This document shows positions 1 through 13,259 of a stretch of 64,000 nucleotides of DNA, in pieces (position 1 is the first letter of the stretch; each line of letters begins with the position of its first letter). A program made the translations under genes and the position numbers. Location of the stretch: NCBI RefSeq assembly GCF_000002595.2, contig NC_057019.1, forward strand, positions 4,944,880 through 5,008,879, written 5' to 3'. The notes under the pieces were generated by a model. That model worked only from the letters and a program-made list of their open reading frames with translations. It ran no database searches and was not told the origin of the DNA. The stretch is from Chlamydomonas reinhardtii (lineage: Eukaryota; Chlorophyta; Chlorophyceae; Chlamydomonadales; Chlamydomonadaceae).

Positions 1-3000
1 TGTCCTGCGAGGGCGAGCTGGTGCCGCTCAAGACGCGCATCAAGCCCGCCGACGCGCACGGCAGCGTGGAGAAGTGGCTGGTGCAGGTGGAGGCGGGCAT
101 GGTGGAGAGCGTGCAGGAGAGCTGCCGGCGCGGCGTGCTCAGCTACCCCGCCGCCCAGCGCTCCAATTGGGTGTTGGAATGGCCGGGCCAGGTGGTGCTG
201 GTGGTCACCGCCATCTTCTGGACGCGCCAGGTGGTTGCAGCCATCTCCAGCCCGGACAAGGCCGCGCTCAAGGAGTGCGCGGAGCAAAACACGTCGCAGC
301 TGGGCGAGATTGTGTCGCTGGTGCGCGGCGAGCTGAGCAAGCTGAACCGCGCCACGCTGAGCGCGTTGGTGGTGATGGACGTGCACGCGCGCGACGTCGT
401 GGTGGCGCTGGCGGCGGAGAAGGCCGTGGCCGGCGACCCCAACCACTTCAGCTGGCTCAGCCAGCTGCGCATGTACTGGGAGGTGAGGCCGGCCGCCGTG
501 TGCGTGTTTGCATTGTGGAAATTTGGGGTGGACATGTGCAACTGGGCCGACGGTCTGCAGGGGTTAGGTTGCGGTAGGGTCAGCTGAGGCGCAAACATGC
601 GACATGCGTACAGCGCAGGCTCTGTCTGCCGTATTACTTTTGCCACGTGACATGCGACTCAGAAGCTCACACGACCGCGCCCCTGCTCTCGCCCCACACC
701 CGACGCCAGGCAAAGGACCCTACGCAGGCTGAGGCGGACGAGGGCACCATCATGGTTCGCATGATGAACGCCGAGGTGGAGTACGGCTACGAGTACCTGG
801 GCAACAGCATGCGCCTCGTGGTCACGCCGCTGACGGACCGCTGCTACCGCACGCTCATCAGCGCCATCCACCTCAACCTGGGCGGCGCGCCCGAGGGCCC
901 CGCCGGCACCGGCAAGACCGAGACCACCAAGGACCTGGCCAAGGCGCTGGCGCGGCAGTGCGTGGTGTTCAACTGCTCCGACACCCTGGACTACCAGGCG
1001 CGTGTGTGTGTGTGTGTGTGTGTACGTGTGTGTGTGTGCATGTGTGTGTGATACGTGCTTGTGTTTATGTGTTAAAGAACAACAAAACGAAGCGTGTGTG
1101 TGTGTGTGTGCTTGTGCTTGCATTATGAGTGCTTTGGCGCTTCCCTGGTCTTCCTCTGCATTGTCCTTTCCAGCTCCACACCGTCTTGTTGAAACGGATC
1201 CCTCTCTCTTTGCATCCGGTGTGTTTGTGTGTTTACGTGTATCGCCCCCGCAGACTATGGCCAAGTTCTTCAAGGGCCTGGCCAGCAGCGGCGCCTGGGC
1301 CTGCTTCGACGAGTTCAACCGCATTGACCTGGAGGTGCTGTCGGTGGTGGCGCAGCAGGTGCTGGAGATCCAGCTGGCCGTCAAGCAGCGCGTCAAGTCG
1401 TTCTTCTTTGAGGGCACGGAGCTGCCGCTGCGGCCCACATGCAATGTGTTCATCACCATGAACCCGGGCTACGCCGGCCGCTCCGAGCTGCCTGACAACC
1501 TCAAGGTGTGTCGACGTGCTGCGCCACCCATTCTTAAGAAGCCAACTGCACCCCTTGCCTGCTACCAAGCTTTGCTTTGCCCTTTCACTGCTTCGGGTGC
1601 ACGCGTTCTGATTTTTATAATTGCAACCCGTGTTGTCCCTTCCAAACTCCCAAACGTCCAGGCGCTGTTCCGCACGGTGGCCATGATGGTGCCCGACTAC
1701 GCGCTGATCAGCGAGATCATGCTGTACAGCAATGGCTACCTTCAGGCGCGCGAGTGCGCGCGCAAGATCGTGGCCACCTACAAGCTGTGCTCGGAGCAGC
1801 TGTCCAGCCAGGACCACTACGACTACGGCATGCGCGCGGTGATGGCCGTGCTACGCGCCGCCGGCAACCTCAAGCGCCGCTTCCCCGACTCGGATGAGTT
1901 CGTGCTCATGCTGCGCTCCATCATCGACGTCAACCTGTGCAAGTTCCTGTCGCACGACGTGCCGCTGTTTAACGGCATCGTGTCAGACCTGTTCCCAGGT
2001 CAGACCTGAAAGCCAGTATTCACACATACGGCGCTTCCCTGCTGATTTCATCCTCCTCTTCCCCTCCCCTGCTGCCCCACCTGCTGCCTACATAGATTCG
2101 CCACGCCACACAACGTTATTATATACGCTCCACCTCCGTCTGCTGCTTTCCATGCCCGCAGGCGTGGTGCTGCCGGAGCCGGACTACGGGCACTTGATGG
2201 AGGCCATGAAGCGGCAGTGCGCGCTGCACAACCTGCAGCCCACCGAGTACTTCCTGATGAAGACCATCCAGCTGTACGAGATGGTGGTGGTGCGCCACGG
2301 CCTCATGACCGTGGGCCAGCCCTTCAGCGGCAAGACCGCCAGCCTCAAGGTCAGTCACCAGCGCCGTTAATTGACTTGCGGCCACCAACGCATTAACGCA
2401 TGGATGCCTCTTACCTGATAGCGCCCCACTAGCCTCACTCCCCCGCTGCGCTGGCATGTGAGCAGCTGTGTGCCCGCTGCGCCCATTTGCTGTGTGTCCG
2501 CTTACTCCACAAAACACCCAAAACCATAACCACAGGTGCTGGCTGGCGCGCTGTCCGACCTGCACGACCGCGGCATCACCGGCGCGCTGTACAGCCGCGT
2601 GCAACTGCGGGCCATCAACCCCAAGTCCGTCACCATGGGCCAGCTGTACGGCGAGAACGACAAGGCCACGCAGGAGTGGAAGGACGGCGTGCTGGCGGTG
2701 ACCTTCCGCTCGCTGGCCGCCGACCCCAGCGAGGACCGCAAGTGGCTGGTGCTGGACGGCCCGGTGGACGCCATCTGGATTGAGAACATGAACACGGTGC
2801 TGGACGACAACAAGAAGCTGTGCCTGCCCAACAGCGAGATCATCCAGATGAGCAGTACCATGTCCATGATCTTCGAGGTGCGTGGGGAGGGGATGGCGTG
2901 AGCGGGGGCGGTGGGGCTGCATAGCAGCAGTGGCCGCGCACCGGGCCCATGCGTACGGTTAGGAGTGAGTGTGTCCTGCGCCGTACGTGCTGACTAGACC

Positions 3001-6000
3001 GAACTTGCCAACGGGTGCCAACGGGTGCCAACGGGTGCACAGGTGGGCGACCTGGCCGTGGCCTCGCCCGCCACCGTGTCGCGCTGCGGCATGGTGTACC
3101 TGGAGCCGCACCAGCTGGGCTGGCAGCCGCTACTGGCCTCCTGGATTAACACGCTGCCGCGCACGCTGGGGCCCAAGATCCGGACCCACATCGAGAAGCT
3201 GTTCGAGTGGCTCGTCCCGCCCTGCCTGCGGTGAGTCCTGCGCGCTTGCCTGCCCCGCATCCACACACGGCCCGTGCTTGCCTCCACCACCACGCCCACA
3301 AGTTCGGCCCCCTGCAGCGGGCGCCTGCCCTCTCGTTGCAGCTGCTGTGACGCCGGCCAGCATCCCACACACACTCTGCTACTGCGCCGCGCAATCGCAC
3401 GCAGGTTTGTGCGCCACGACGCCAAGGAAGTCAGCCCTACGGAGGACATTGGCCTGGCGCGCACCACCATGCGCCTGATGGCGGCGCTGCTCACGGAGGA
3501 CTTTGGCGCGCCGCTCAGCATCGCTGCCATGGCGGCCGCCGACAAGGCCGAGAAGGCCGCGGCGGACAAAGTCGCCAACAACGCGGCCGCCGTGCTGGCG
3601 GCCGTCAGCTCGGTTGTCGCCGGGGCGCTGGATAGCACGGACGGCGCGGAGGCTAAGGCGGCGGATAAAGCGGCGGTGAGCGACGGCTTCGGCGCGGAGG
3701 CGCAGGAGGTGGCGCCGGGCGCGAGCTACGACGACACCACCAAGACGGTGCTGGTGGAGAGCGTGTTCCTGTTCGCGCTGGTGTGGTCGCTGGGCTGCAC
3801 AGGCGACGGCGAGAGCCGCCGCAAGTTTGACGCCTTCCTTCGCAGCATGATGAGCGGCGTCATTCCCGACGGCTACGCGGTGAGTGGTGGTTGGCGAGCC
3901 GCTTGGGGCTTGGGGCCGAGGCTTGGGCCTGGGCGAACGCTGTACCGCACACTGCAAGGACTGCAAACACGCGGCTGGATTGCTGCAACGTGCTGAGTGG
4001 ATGTGCGCCTGTCTCATGCCTGCTCGTCCCGGCTGCAGGACTACACGACCGCGCCCAAGGTGCACATGGCGGTGCCGCTGCCCTCGCCCGACAACGGCCA
4101 CACCGTGTTCGACTACTGCCTGCACAAGCGCAGCGCCGCCAAGGGACTGGTGCCGGGCCGCTGGCAGCTGTGGACCGACACCATCCCGGAGCTGGACATC
4201 CCCGCGGACGCCCAGTTCGCGGACATCATCATTCCCACCAAGGACTCAGCCCGGTAAGCCGCCACAACAATGCCTGCTGCCTGTCCGTGCCCAACATCAA
4301 ACTCACCTCCTTACCTCTCGTCTCTTACTTCCGGCCCTGCATTGTCCCACACCTTCATGGAGTAACCTCCCCCACAACCACCACCACCACCCCCACAACT
4401 AACGCCTCTACCTGCGCTCCGCTCGGTTTAGCTTGTTTTGGTTTAGTTTGGGCTGGAATTTACAACCCACCGCCCCCCCCTCCGCAGCTACACGTTCCTG
4501 ATGGACCTGGCGCTGCAGCACAACCAGCCGCTGCTCATGGTGGGCCCCACCGGCACCGGCAAGTCCACCTACATCAACCGGCACCTGGTGTCGGGCCTGC
4601 CGCGCGAGAAGTGGACGCCCATCTTCATCACCTTCAGCGCGCGCACCACCGCCAACATGGCGCAGGACCAGGTGGACGGCCGGCTGGACAAGCGGCGCAA
4701 GGGCGTGTACGGCCCGCCGCCCGGCCGCAGGGTGAGTCCGTGGCAAGCGACTGGAATCCCTGTTGAATGATTCAACCCCACTGCTGTGCGCTACCACGCA
4801 CACATGTATACGCACAAACAAGATACCGCACCCCGCAGCTAGCATAACCACGTGTTTCCCAACGCGTCTGACTCTCCCACCTGTCGAATCCCCTGTGCCC
4901 CTTGCAGGCTGTGGTGTTCATCGACGATCTGAACATGCCAGCCAAGGAGACCTACGGCGCGCAGCCGCCCATCGAGCTGCTGCGCCAGATGGTGGACGGC
5001 GGCGGCTGGTACGGCCGCGACAACGCCTTCCGCTCCATGGTGGACGTGCAGGTGGTGGCGGCCATGGGCCCGCCCGGCGGCGGCCGCACCTTCGTCACCA
5101 ACCGCTTCCTGCGCCACTTCAACGTGCTGGCGCTGGCGCAGGTGTCGGAGGACTCGCTTGTGCACATCTTCCGCACCATCCTGGACTGGCACCTTTCCAA
5201 GAGCGCCTTCCCCGGCCCCGTGGCCGCGCTGGCGCCGGGGCTCATCAACGCCACGCTGGAGGTGTACACGCAGTCCATGGCCAAGCTGCTGCCCACGCCC
5301 ACCAAGAGCCACTACGTCTTCAACCTGCGCGATTTCGCTCGCGTGGTGCAGGGCGTGATGATGCTGCCGCGCGAGAGCCTGCCCAGGCCCGCCGACCCGA
5401 TGGACGACTCCGCCGGCGGCGGCGCGGCGCACGAAGGCGTGGCTCTGTACCGCCGCCTTTGGGTGCACGAGGTGTTCCGCGTCTTCTACGACCGCCTGGT
5501 GGACGACACCGACCGCCAGTGGCTGATGGGGCAGGTCAAGGCCACGGTGTCCGCGCACCTGGACACCGGGTTTGATGGGCTGATGGAGGGACTGCTGAGT
5601 GCGGAGGACAAGAAGGCGGGGCGCGCCATCACGCACGAGGACATGCGCCGCTGCTTCTTCGGTGACTACGCTGACACCAACGAGCCCGAGCCGTCGCTGC
5701 GCAAGTATGCCGAGGTGGCGGACGTGGTGAGTTTGTTGCCGGGAAGGGGCAGGGAGGGGAGCGGGCCACACTGAGCGACTGCCTGTGGCAACGGCGCTCA
5801 GACCAAGAAGGCTGTGGGCTGTGTGTTGGGGCTACTCGCCGCATGTCTGTCACACTCTTTCGCCAACAATAAATGCTAACACGTGCTTGCTCCCTCCCCT
5901 CCCCTCGCTGCCCCTCCCACCTCCTCGCCTCCCGCCAGGCCACGCTGCTGACCACCATGGAGGAGTACCTGCACGACCACAACGGCACCTCCAAGCGCCC

Positions 6001-9000
6001 CATGAACCTGGCCATGTTCCTGTTCGCGGTGGAGCACATCTCCCGCATCTGCCGCCTGCTCAAGCAGCCCGGCGGCAACATGCTGCTGGTGGGCGTGGGC
6101 GGCAGCGGCCGCCAGTCCCTCACGCGCCTGGCGGGCTTCATCTGCGGCATGGAGGTGCTGCAGGTGGAGATCGCGAAGAGCTACGGCCGGACGGAGTGGC
6201 GCGAGGATCTGAAGAAGGTGCTGCGCAAGGCGGGCGCGGACATGAAGAACGTGGTGTTCCTGTTCAGCGACACGCAGATCAAGGACGAGTCGTTCCTGGA
6301 GGACATCAACAACATCCTCAACAGCGGCGAGGTGCCCAACATGTTCCCGCAGGACGAGCGCATGACGGTGAGGCAAACGACTGCCGGGATGCCGCTGCAG
6401 TCGTACAGGCGGCATTGTGCTGGGTGCTGGGAGTGTACCTAGGTTGCGGCTTGCCAAGCAGTGTCGCGCCATTCGGGTTTGGGAAGCGTTGCTGTTGCTG
6501 ACGGCGTGCAGCAGTGTGCGGCCGTAGGTTAACTAGTGCGCTTGGCATTTATGGGGTCTTAATCGCATCCGTGTGTCTGCCGGTCCACAGATCATGGAGG
6601 CGGTCCGACCTCGCGCCGCCAAGCGCGGTCTGGAGACGCCGCTGGAGCTGTGGGGCTACTTTGTGGAGACCTGCCGCCGCAACCTGCACGTGGTGCTGTG
6701 CTTCAGCCCCATCGGCGACGCCTTCCGCGAGCGCCTGCGCGCCAACCCCTCCATCGTCAACTGCTGCACCATCGACTGGCAAGTGCCCCGCACACCCCTG
6801 CCCTCCCCGCTCCCGCTCCGACCCCACATACGCACGTGGCGGCTGGCCCGTACGGTTGTCCCTCCATCCTGAGGACGTAGCTGCGCACACTCTCACAACC
6901 CACCGCTCATACTGCGAGCCCTCAAAACTACGGTATCTTGAATTTCTTATCCTCCCTCCACGCAACACAGGTTCCAGACGTGGCCGCGTGACGCGCTAGA
7001 GGCGGTGGCGTTCAAGTTCCTGCGCGAAATGGATCTGGACGAGACCACCCGCAAGCAGCTGGTGCAGCTGTGCCAGGCCTTCCACTCGCGCATCCGCGCA
7101 GCCAGCGAGGACTTCAAGTGAGAGCCAGACCACACGTTGTAGCCCCGGACAAAGCCTTAACGGCTAGGCAGCTGGTTGTAGTGGATGGCGCACACATCAA
7201 CCCCTACCTGCTGCATGCAAGACTGCACCCGCGATCAATATTACTGAGCCGCGGGCTGAGCGATTGCTTCATTCCTGATTGTTGCGCCCTACGCAGGCAC
7301 CAGCTAGGCCGCCACAACTACGTGACGCCCACCTCCTACCTGGAGCTGATCAGCACCTTCCGCACGCTGCTGGACTCCAAGCGCGCCGCCAACCGCAAGG
7401 CGCACTCGCGCTACAGCGTGGGCCTGCAGAAGCTGCAGAGCAGCAGCGAGCAGGTGGCGGGCATGCAGGCGGAGCTGCAGGCGCTGCAGCCGCAGCTGGT
7501 GCGCACCGTGGCGGAGGTGGAGAACCTCATGAACGTCATCGCGCGCGAGAAGGCCGAGGTGGTGGAGCCGAAGGCCTTGATTGTCAAGGGCGAGGAGGCC
7601 AAGGCGCAGTCCAAGGCCGACGCAGCAAAGGCGATCAAGGACGAGTGCGAGGCGGACCTGGCGGAGGCCCTGCCCATCCTGAACGAGGCGCTGGCGGCGC
7701 TAGACACGATTGACGAGAAGGACATCAACTACATTAAGAAGCTGGGCAACCCGCCCATGATCATCAAGCTGGTGCTGGAGGTGAGTGGAGGATTTGGAAA
7801 ACGTGCCGGGAGTTTGTGTGTGAGCGCATGTAAAGGTCGAGCCGGGAGGAGAAACAGGATATGCGTTTCTTCTGTCGCCGTACTCGCCTCACCCGAGCAC
7901 CACCTGACCTGCCTGCCACTTCGCTTTACCACTCCTCCCGGCTTCTTACTCTTCGTACTCCCCCTTCCTTCCACTCTCCTCCCTCCCTCCGTCCCTACCA
8001 CCACCATCATTACCATTCCAGGCGGTGTGCGTGATCCTGGACGTCAAGCCCGCCAAGATCAAGGACGACACCGGCAAGACCATCCCCGACTTCTGGAAGC
8101 CCTCCGTGGGCCTCATGAACGAGCGCGACTTCCTGCAGCGCCTCAAGACCTACGACAAGGACAACATCCCACCGCGCATCATCGGCGAGATCCGCGAAAA
8201 GTACGTCAAGAACGAGGCCTTCACGCCCGCCGCGGCGCGCAACGCGTCGCCGGCGGCGGAGGGCATGTGCAAGTGGGTGCACGCCATGAGCTCGTACGAC
8301 CGGGTCGCCAAGGTGGTGGCTCCCAAGAAGGCCAAGCTGGCGGAGGCGGAGGGGCAGTACGAGGAGGTGATGGTGGGGCTGCGGGCGAAGCAGGCGGAGC
8401 TGGCCGACCTGCGCGCCAAGCTGGCAGCCATGGAGTCCGACCTGCGCACCAACACCAAGAAGAAGGAGCGGCTGGAGCAGGAGGTGGCGCTGTGCAGCAT
8501 CAAGCTGGAGCGCGCTGAGAAGCTGATCGGCGGGCTGGGTGGCGAGAAGCTGCGCTGGACGGAGTCGGCGCAGGCGCTCAAGGACGCGGCGGTGTCCCTG
8601 ACGGGCGACATGCTGGTGGCGGCCGGCATCATCGCCTACTGCGGCGCCTTCACCGCCAGCTTCCGGCTGGACGTGATCGAGAGCTTCGTGGACATGGTCC
8701 AGTGAGTGCTGGGGGTGCGGGAAGGGTGTGTGGGGCGGCTGGTGGTGCTGGCTGCAGCCTTGCAGGCGGTGGGCTGGCGGGGTAACAGGAGGGTGTGTGG
8801 GTAAAGAGAGGCGGCACAGGGCGCACTGCGGCCGGACAGGCGTGCGTGGCGTGGCGCGTATGGCAACAACTCCTGCTTTAGTACTCGTAATCCCTTGCTA
8901 ACCGACACGCATGCTCACCACCACCACCCTCCTGTCATCCATTACATCCCCTCAGGAGCGCCGGCATCCCGCGCTCGCCGCGCTTCAGCCTGGCCACGGC

Positions 9001-12000
9001 GCTGGGTGACCCGGTCAAGACGCGCGAGTGGCTGATCGCGGGCCTGCCCAACGACTCCTTCTCCATCGAGAACGGCATCATTGTGGCGCACGCGCGGCGC
9101 TGGCCGCTCATGATCGATCCGCAGGGCCAGGCCAACAAGTGGGTGAAGAACCTGGAGAAGGAGCACAAGCTGCAGGTGATCAAGCTGTCGGAGGGCGGCG
9201 ACTTCCTGCGCGTGCTGGAGAACGCGATCCAGTTCGGGCTGCCGGTGCTGCTGGAGAACGTGGGCGAGGAGCTGGACCCCAGCTTGGAGCCGCTGCTGCT
9301 CAAGCAGACGTTCAAGAGCATGGGCGTCACCTGCATCCGCCTGGGAGACGCCACCATCGAGTACAGCTCTGACTTCAGGTGCGGCGGAGATGGGAGGTGG
9401 AGGCGTTGGAAGGGGAGGCGGGGTAGAGAGGCAGTGGAGGGGAGGGGAGGTCCGGGGTGAGATTAGCAACAGGGGAGGGAATTACCAACAGCGACGGTAG
9501 CACGGAATTAGCAACAGCGACGACTGCACACAACACAGCGCTGTATGGCTTTCGCCGGCGCACACCTATTGGCTATCTCACTCACGCGCTCACACCCACA
9601 CCTCCACTGTCCCACCTCAGGTTCTACATCACCACCAAGCTGCGCAACCCGCACTACCTGCCCGAGGTGGCGGTCAAGGTGACGCTGCTGAACTTCATGA
9701 TCACGCCCGCCGGCCTGGCGGACCAACTGCTGGGCGTGGCCGTGGCCACCGAGCGGCCCGACCTGGAGGAGCAGAAGGCGCAGCTGGTGCTGCAGGGCGC
9801 CGAGAACACGCGACGCCTGGCCGAGATCGAGGACAAGATCCTGGAGGTGCTGTCCAACAGCACCGGCAACATCTTGGAGGACGAGACCGCGATCTCGATC
9901 ATCACGGAAGCCAAGACGCTGGGTAACGAGATCCAGGAGAAGCAGCGCGCTGCCGAGGTGACGGAGAAGGAGATCGACCTGGCGCGCACCGGCTACAAGC
10001 CATGCGGCGACTACACGTCCATCTTGTTCTTCTGCATTTCCGACCTCGCTAACATCGACCCCATGTACCAGTACTCCCTGCCCTGGTTCGTGAACCTGTT
10101 CGTGGCGTCCATGCATGCGGCGGAGGTGAGCGGTTCTGGCGAGGGAGGAGGGGGTTGCAAGCCCGGGCCCAACGAGTATGTAGGAATGAGGGTGGGACGC
10201 GCTGGGTTGGGCGCGGGCGTGGGAGGCACATGCCGTTTGTGGAGCACTGAAGCATGTGCGGAAATGGACTGTAACTGGTAGCTGCGCTACCTTCGCTGCT
10301 GACTGACATGCTTCGCGCGTTGCTAATTGTCCCCCCCCACACACACACCTGCAGCCCTCCAACGACCTTCAGCGGCGGTTAGAGAACATCTACGACCACT
10401 TCACCTACAGCCTGTACCGCAACGTGTGCAGGTGCGCAGCACCCTTCGCCAGCGGCTCGCTGCTTGCGCCATAGCCACTACCTTCCCCCTTGGGTTTGGT
10501 TTAGTTCTGGTCGCCATCTACAATCCCCTGCCTGCCCCAACACGGCACCTGGTGCCATCACCATCTCCACTCTCACACTCCCAGCCTCCTGACAGCCACA
10601 CGCACACACCCTGACACTCCTACTACCGTACCCACACCCTGCGACAGGTCTCTGTTCGAGAAGGACAAGCTGCTGTTCGCGTTCCTGCTGTGCACGCGCA
10701 TCCTGGAGACCAAGGGCCGCGTGGACATGGACGAGTACATGTTCCTGCTCACTGGCGGCCTGGGCGCCGCCGACCACCGCGCCAACCCCGCGCCCGACTG
10801 GCTGGTGGAGCGCGGCTGGCGCGAGCTGTGCCGCCTGGACAAGCTGCCCACCTTCATGGGCATCGCCGACGCCTTCGCTGACGACCCGGAGGCCTGGCGG
10901 CCGCTGTACGACGGAATGGAGCCGCACCGCGTCACGCTGCCGGGGCTGTACAACTCGTTGGACGCCTTCCGCAAGCTGCTCATCGTGCGCTGCATCCGGC
11001 CGGACAAGGTGGTGCCGGCGGTGCAGGACTTTGTGGACGCCAACCTGGGCAAGAAGTACGTGGAGCCGCCGCCCTTCGACCTGGCGGCGTGCTACGCCGA
11101 CTCCGCGCCCACCACGCCGCTCATCTTCGTGCTCAGCCCCGGCTCCGACCCCACCGCGGCGCTGCTGCAGTTCGCGGGCGAGCGCAAGATGGCCAGCCGC
11201 CTCATGGCCATCTCGCTGGGGCAGGGACAGGGCCCCAAGGCCGCGGCCATGATTGCGGAGGGCGCCAAGGCCGGGTCGTGGGTGGTGCTGCAGAACTGCC
11301 ACCTGGCGCCCAGCTGGATGACGGCGCTAGACAAGATCTGCGAGGAGCTTCAGCCCGACACCACCAGCCCCGAGTTCCGGCTGTGGATGACGTCCTACCC
11401 CTCGCCCAAGTTCCCGGTCAACATCCTGCAGAACGGCGTCAAGATGACCAACGAGCCGCCCAAAGGCATCAAAGCCAACATGCGCCGCTCGTTCATGATT
11501 GAGCCCATCTGCCAGGACAAGGATTTCTTCGAGGCGTGCGGCAAGCCCGCGCCCTTCAAGAAGCTGCTGTTTGGCCTGGTGTTCTTCCACGCGCTGGTGC
11601 AGGAACGCCGCAAGTTCGGGCCGCTGGGCTGGAACATCCCGTACGGTGAGCGAAGAGGCGGGGCGTGTGTGTATGTGTTGGGGGGGGGCTCTGGAGGATA
11701 GCGTCGAAGCCGGATTGTGAGTGCTGGATGCCGGGCAGGGCAAGGCGAGGACAACAGGCTGCAGGAGCTGGCAACAGGACCTGCTAAGTCATAACCACCG
11801 CCTGCCACCACCACCACCACTACCACCACCACTACCACTACCACCACCACTACCACTACCACCACCGCCACCACCACTACCGCCACCACTACTACTACCA
11901 CCACCACCAACACCACCAACACCACCACCACTCACGCCAACCACCTGCCGCCCACAAACAGGCTTCGACGACGGCGACCAGCGCATCAGCGTGCGGCAGC

Positions 12001-13259
12001 TCAAGATGTTCCTGGATGAGAGCGCGCCGGGCGCGGCGCCGCCCTTCGCAGCGCTGCGCTACGTGACGGGCGAGTGCAACTACGGCGGCCGCGTGACGGA
12101 CGACAAGGACCGGCTGCTGCTCAACACCATGCTCGAAAAGTGCTACTGCCCCGACATCATCAATTACGAAGATTACAAGCTGTCGAGCAGCGGGCTGTAC
12201 TACGCGCCAGCAGAGGGCGACCGTGCCTCGTACCTGGCGTACATTGACACGCTGCCCATCAACCCGCTGCCCGAGGCCTTTGGCCTGCACGCGAATGCCG
12301 ACATCGCAAAGGACCAGAACGACACCGCCGCCATGTTCGCCAGCCTGCTGTCCATGACGGGCGGCAGCGGCGGCAGCGGGGGCGGCGGCGGCGGCGGCGC
12401 GGCGGGCGCGGCGGAGGAGCGCGTGGCGGGCATCGTGTCGCAGTGCCTGGCGCGGCTGCCGCCACAGTACGACATTGAGGCGATCCAGCGCCGCTGGCCG
12501 GTCAAGTACGAGGAGAGCATGAACACGGTGCTGGCGCAGGAGGCCAGCCGCTTCAACAAGCTGTTGGCGGTGTTGCACGAGTCGCTGGCCAACATCCAGC
12601 TGGCCATCCAGGGCCTGCTGGTCATGTCCAGCGAGCTGGAGGAAGCCTTCGCCTCCATCGCCATCAACCAGGTGCCGGAGCTGTGGAAGCGCCGCTCCTA
12701 CCCCTCGCTCAAGCCGCTGGGCTCCTACCTGGACGATCTGTACGAGCGGCTCAACATGTTCACGGCCTGGGCTGCCGGCGGCCCGCCGCCCAGCTTCTGG
12801 CTGCCGGGCTTCTTCTTCGTGCAGTCCTTCCTCACGGCCTCGCTGCAGAACTACGCGCGCCGGCGCAAGGTGCCCATCGACACCGTGGGCTTTGGCTTTG
12901 AGATGCTGGGCATGGAGCACGCCGCCTACAAGACGGCGCCGGCGGAGGGCGTGTACGTGCACGGGCTGTACCTGGAGGGCTGCGGCTGGGACGCCGGGCC
13001 GCAGCGGCTGTGCGAGAGCCAGCCCAAGGTGCTGTTTGTGAACGCGCCGGTGATGTGGCTGCGGCCGCAGAGCGCCGACAAGAAGTTCGATTACCCGCAC
13101 TACGACTGCCCGCTGTATCGCACCGCGGACCGGCGCGGCGTGTTGGCCACCACCGGCCACTCCACCAACTTCGTCATGTTTGTGAAGCTGCCCACCGACC
13201 AGCCCGCCAGCCACTGGATCATGCGCGGCGTGGCGCTGCTCACACAGCTGTCCGACTAG
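1..13259 (+). CDS. Axonemal dynein heavy chain, 3' two thirds (5' end outside window)
   Basis: Motor subunit of a ciliary dynein, most like the monomeric inner-arm class (DNAH3/7/12-like); the exact paralogue is not assigned. Exons: 1-482, 728-997, 1254-1505, 1662-1998, 2162-2349, 2536-2877, 3043-3230, 3405-3879, 4039-4253, 4488-4731, 4908-5726, 5939-6367, 6591-6778, 6971-7117, 7297-7780, 8022-8701, 8956-9378, 9621-10125, 10355-10431, 10648-11645, 11962-13259. They give 3,012 residues in one frame to a TAG stop. The linker end comes first. Then come AAA1 with P-loop GPAGTGKT (about 896), AAA2 with [11 protein letters not shown]3 with GPTGTGKS (about 4543), AAA4 with GVGGSGRQS (about 6090), the coiled-coil stalk and microtubule-binding tip (7297-8701), AAA5 and AAA6, and the C-terminal domain ending in [10 protein letters not shown]. 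The N-terminal tail, roughly 1,000 residues in this family, lies before the window. Two introns begin with GC. Alanine-rich (3.52-3.72 kb) and Gly/Ser-rich (12.36 kb) insertions are present. Confidence 0.95.
1003..1110. repeat. (TG)n microsatellite tract in dynein intron 2
   Basis: Two TG-rich runs, about 1003-1049 and 1095-1110, fill the 5' part of the intron that follows the AAA1 P-loop exon. The tract begins directly after the unusual GC donor of this intron. Confidence 0.85.
4425..4475 (+). repeat. Dispersed intronic repeat, copy 1 (dynein intron 9)
   Basis: T-rich form containing TTTAGTTTGGGCTGG, then a short spacer and TACAACCC. It lies just before the acceptor of the intron and probably supplies its pyrimidine tract. 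Similar sequence occurs at about 10482-10530, 15369-15404 (reverse), 49881-49950 (reverse, doubled) and, weakly, 37470-37500. Confidence 0.6.
10482..10530 (+). repeat. Dispersed intronic repeat, copy 2 (dynein intron 19)
   Basis: Diverged copy of the element at 4425-4475: GGTTTAGTTCTGG, then ATCTACAATCCCC. It sits inside the long intron between the two exons that flank AAA6. Confidence 0.5.
11808..11935 (+). repeat. (CCA/CCG)n trinucleotide tract in dynein intron 20
   Basis: About 125 bp of CAC/CCA/CTA triplets ending shortly before the acceptor of the last intron. The tract keeps an open proline-rich frame joined to the last exon. It is nevertheless intronic: the joined frame from 11645 to 11962 restores the conserved dynein sequence WNIPYGFD. 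Confidence 0.85.

Noticed and set aside
659-1459. 266-codon minus-strand open frame at the dynein start
   Set aside because: Antisense shadow of high-GC exons and of the TG repeat (Thr/His runs); no family resemblance.
11721-11961. Proline-rich open frame continuous with the last dynein exon
   Set aside because: It is the (CCA)n intron read through. Splicing 11645 to 11962 restores the conserved dynein sequence in frame.
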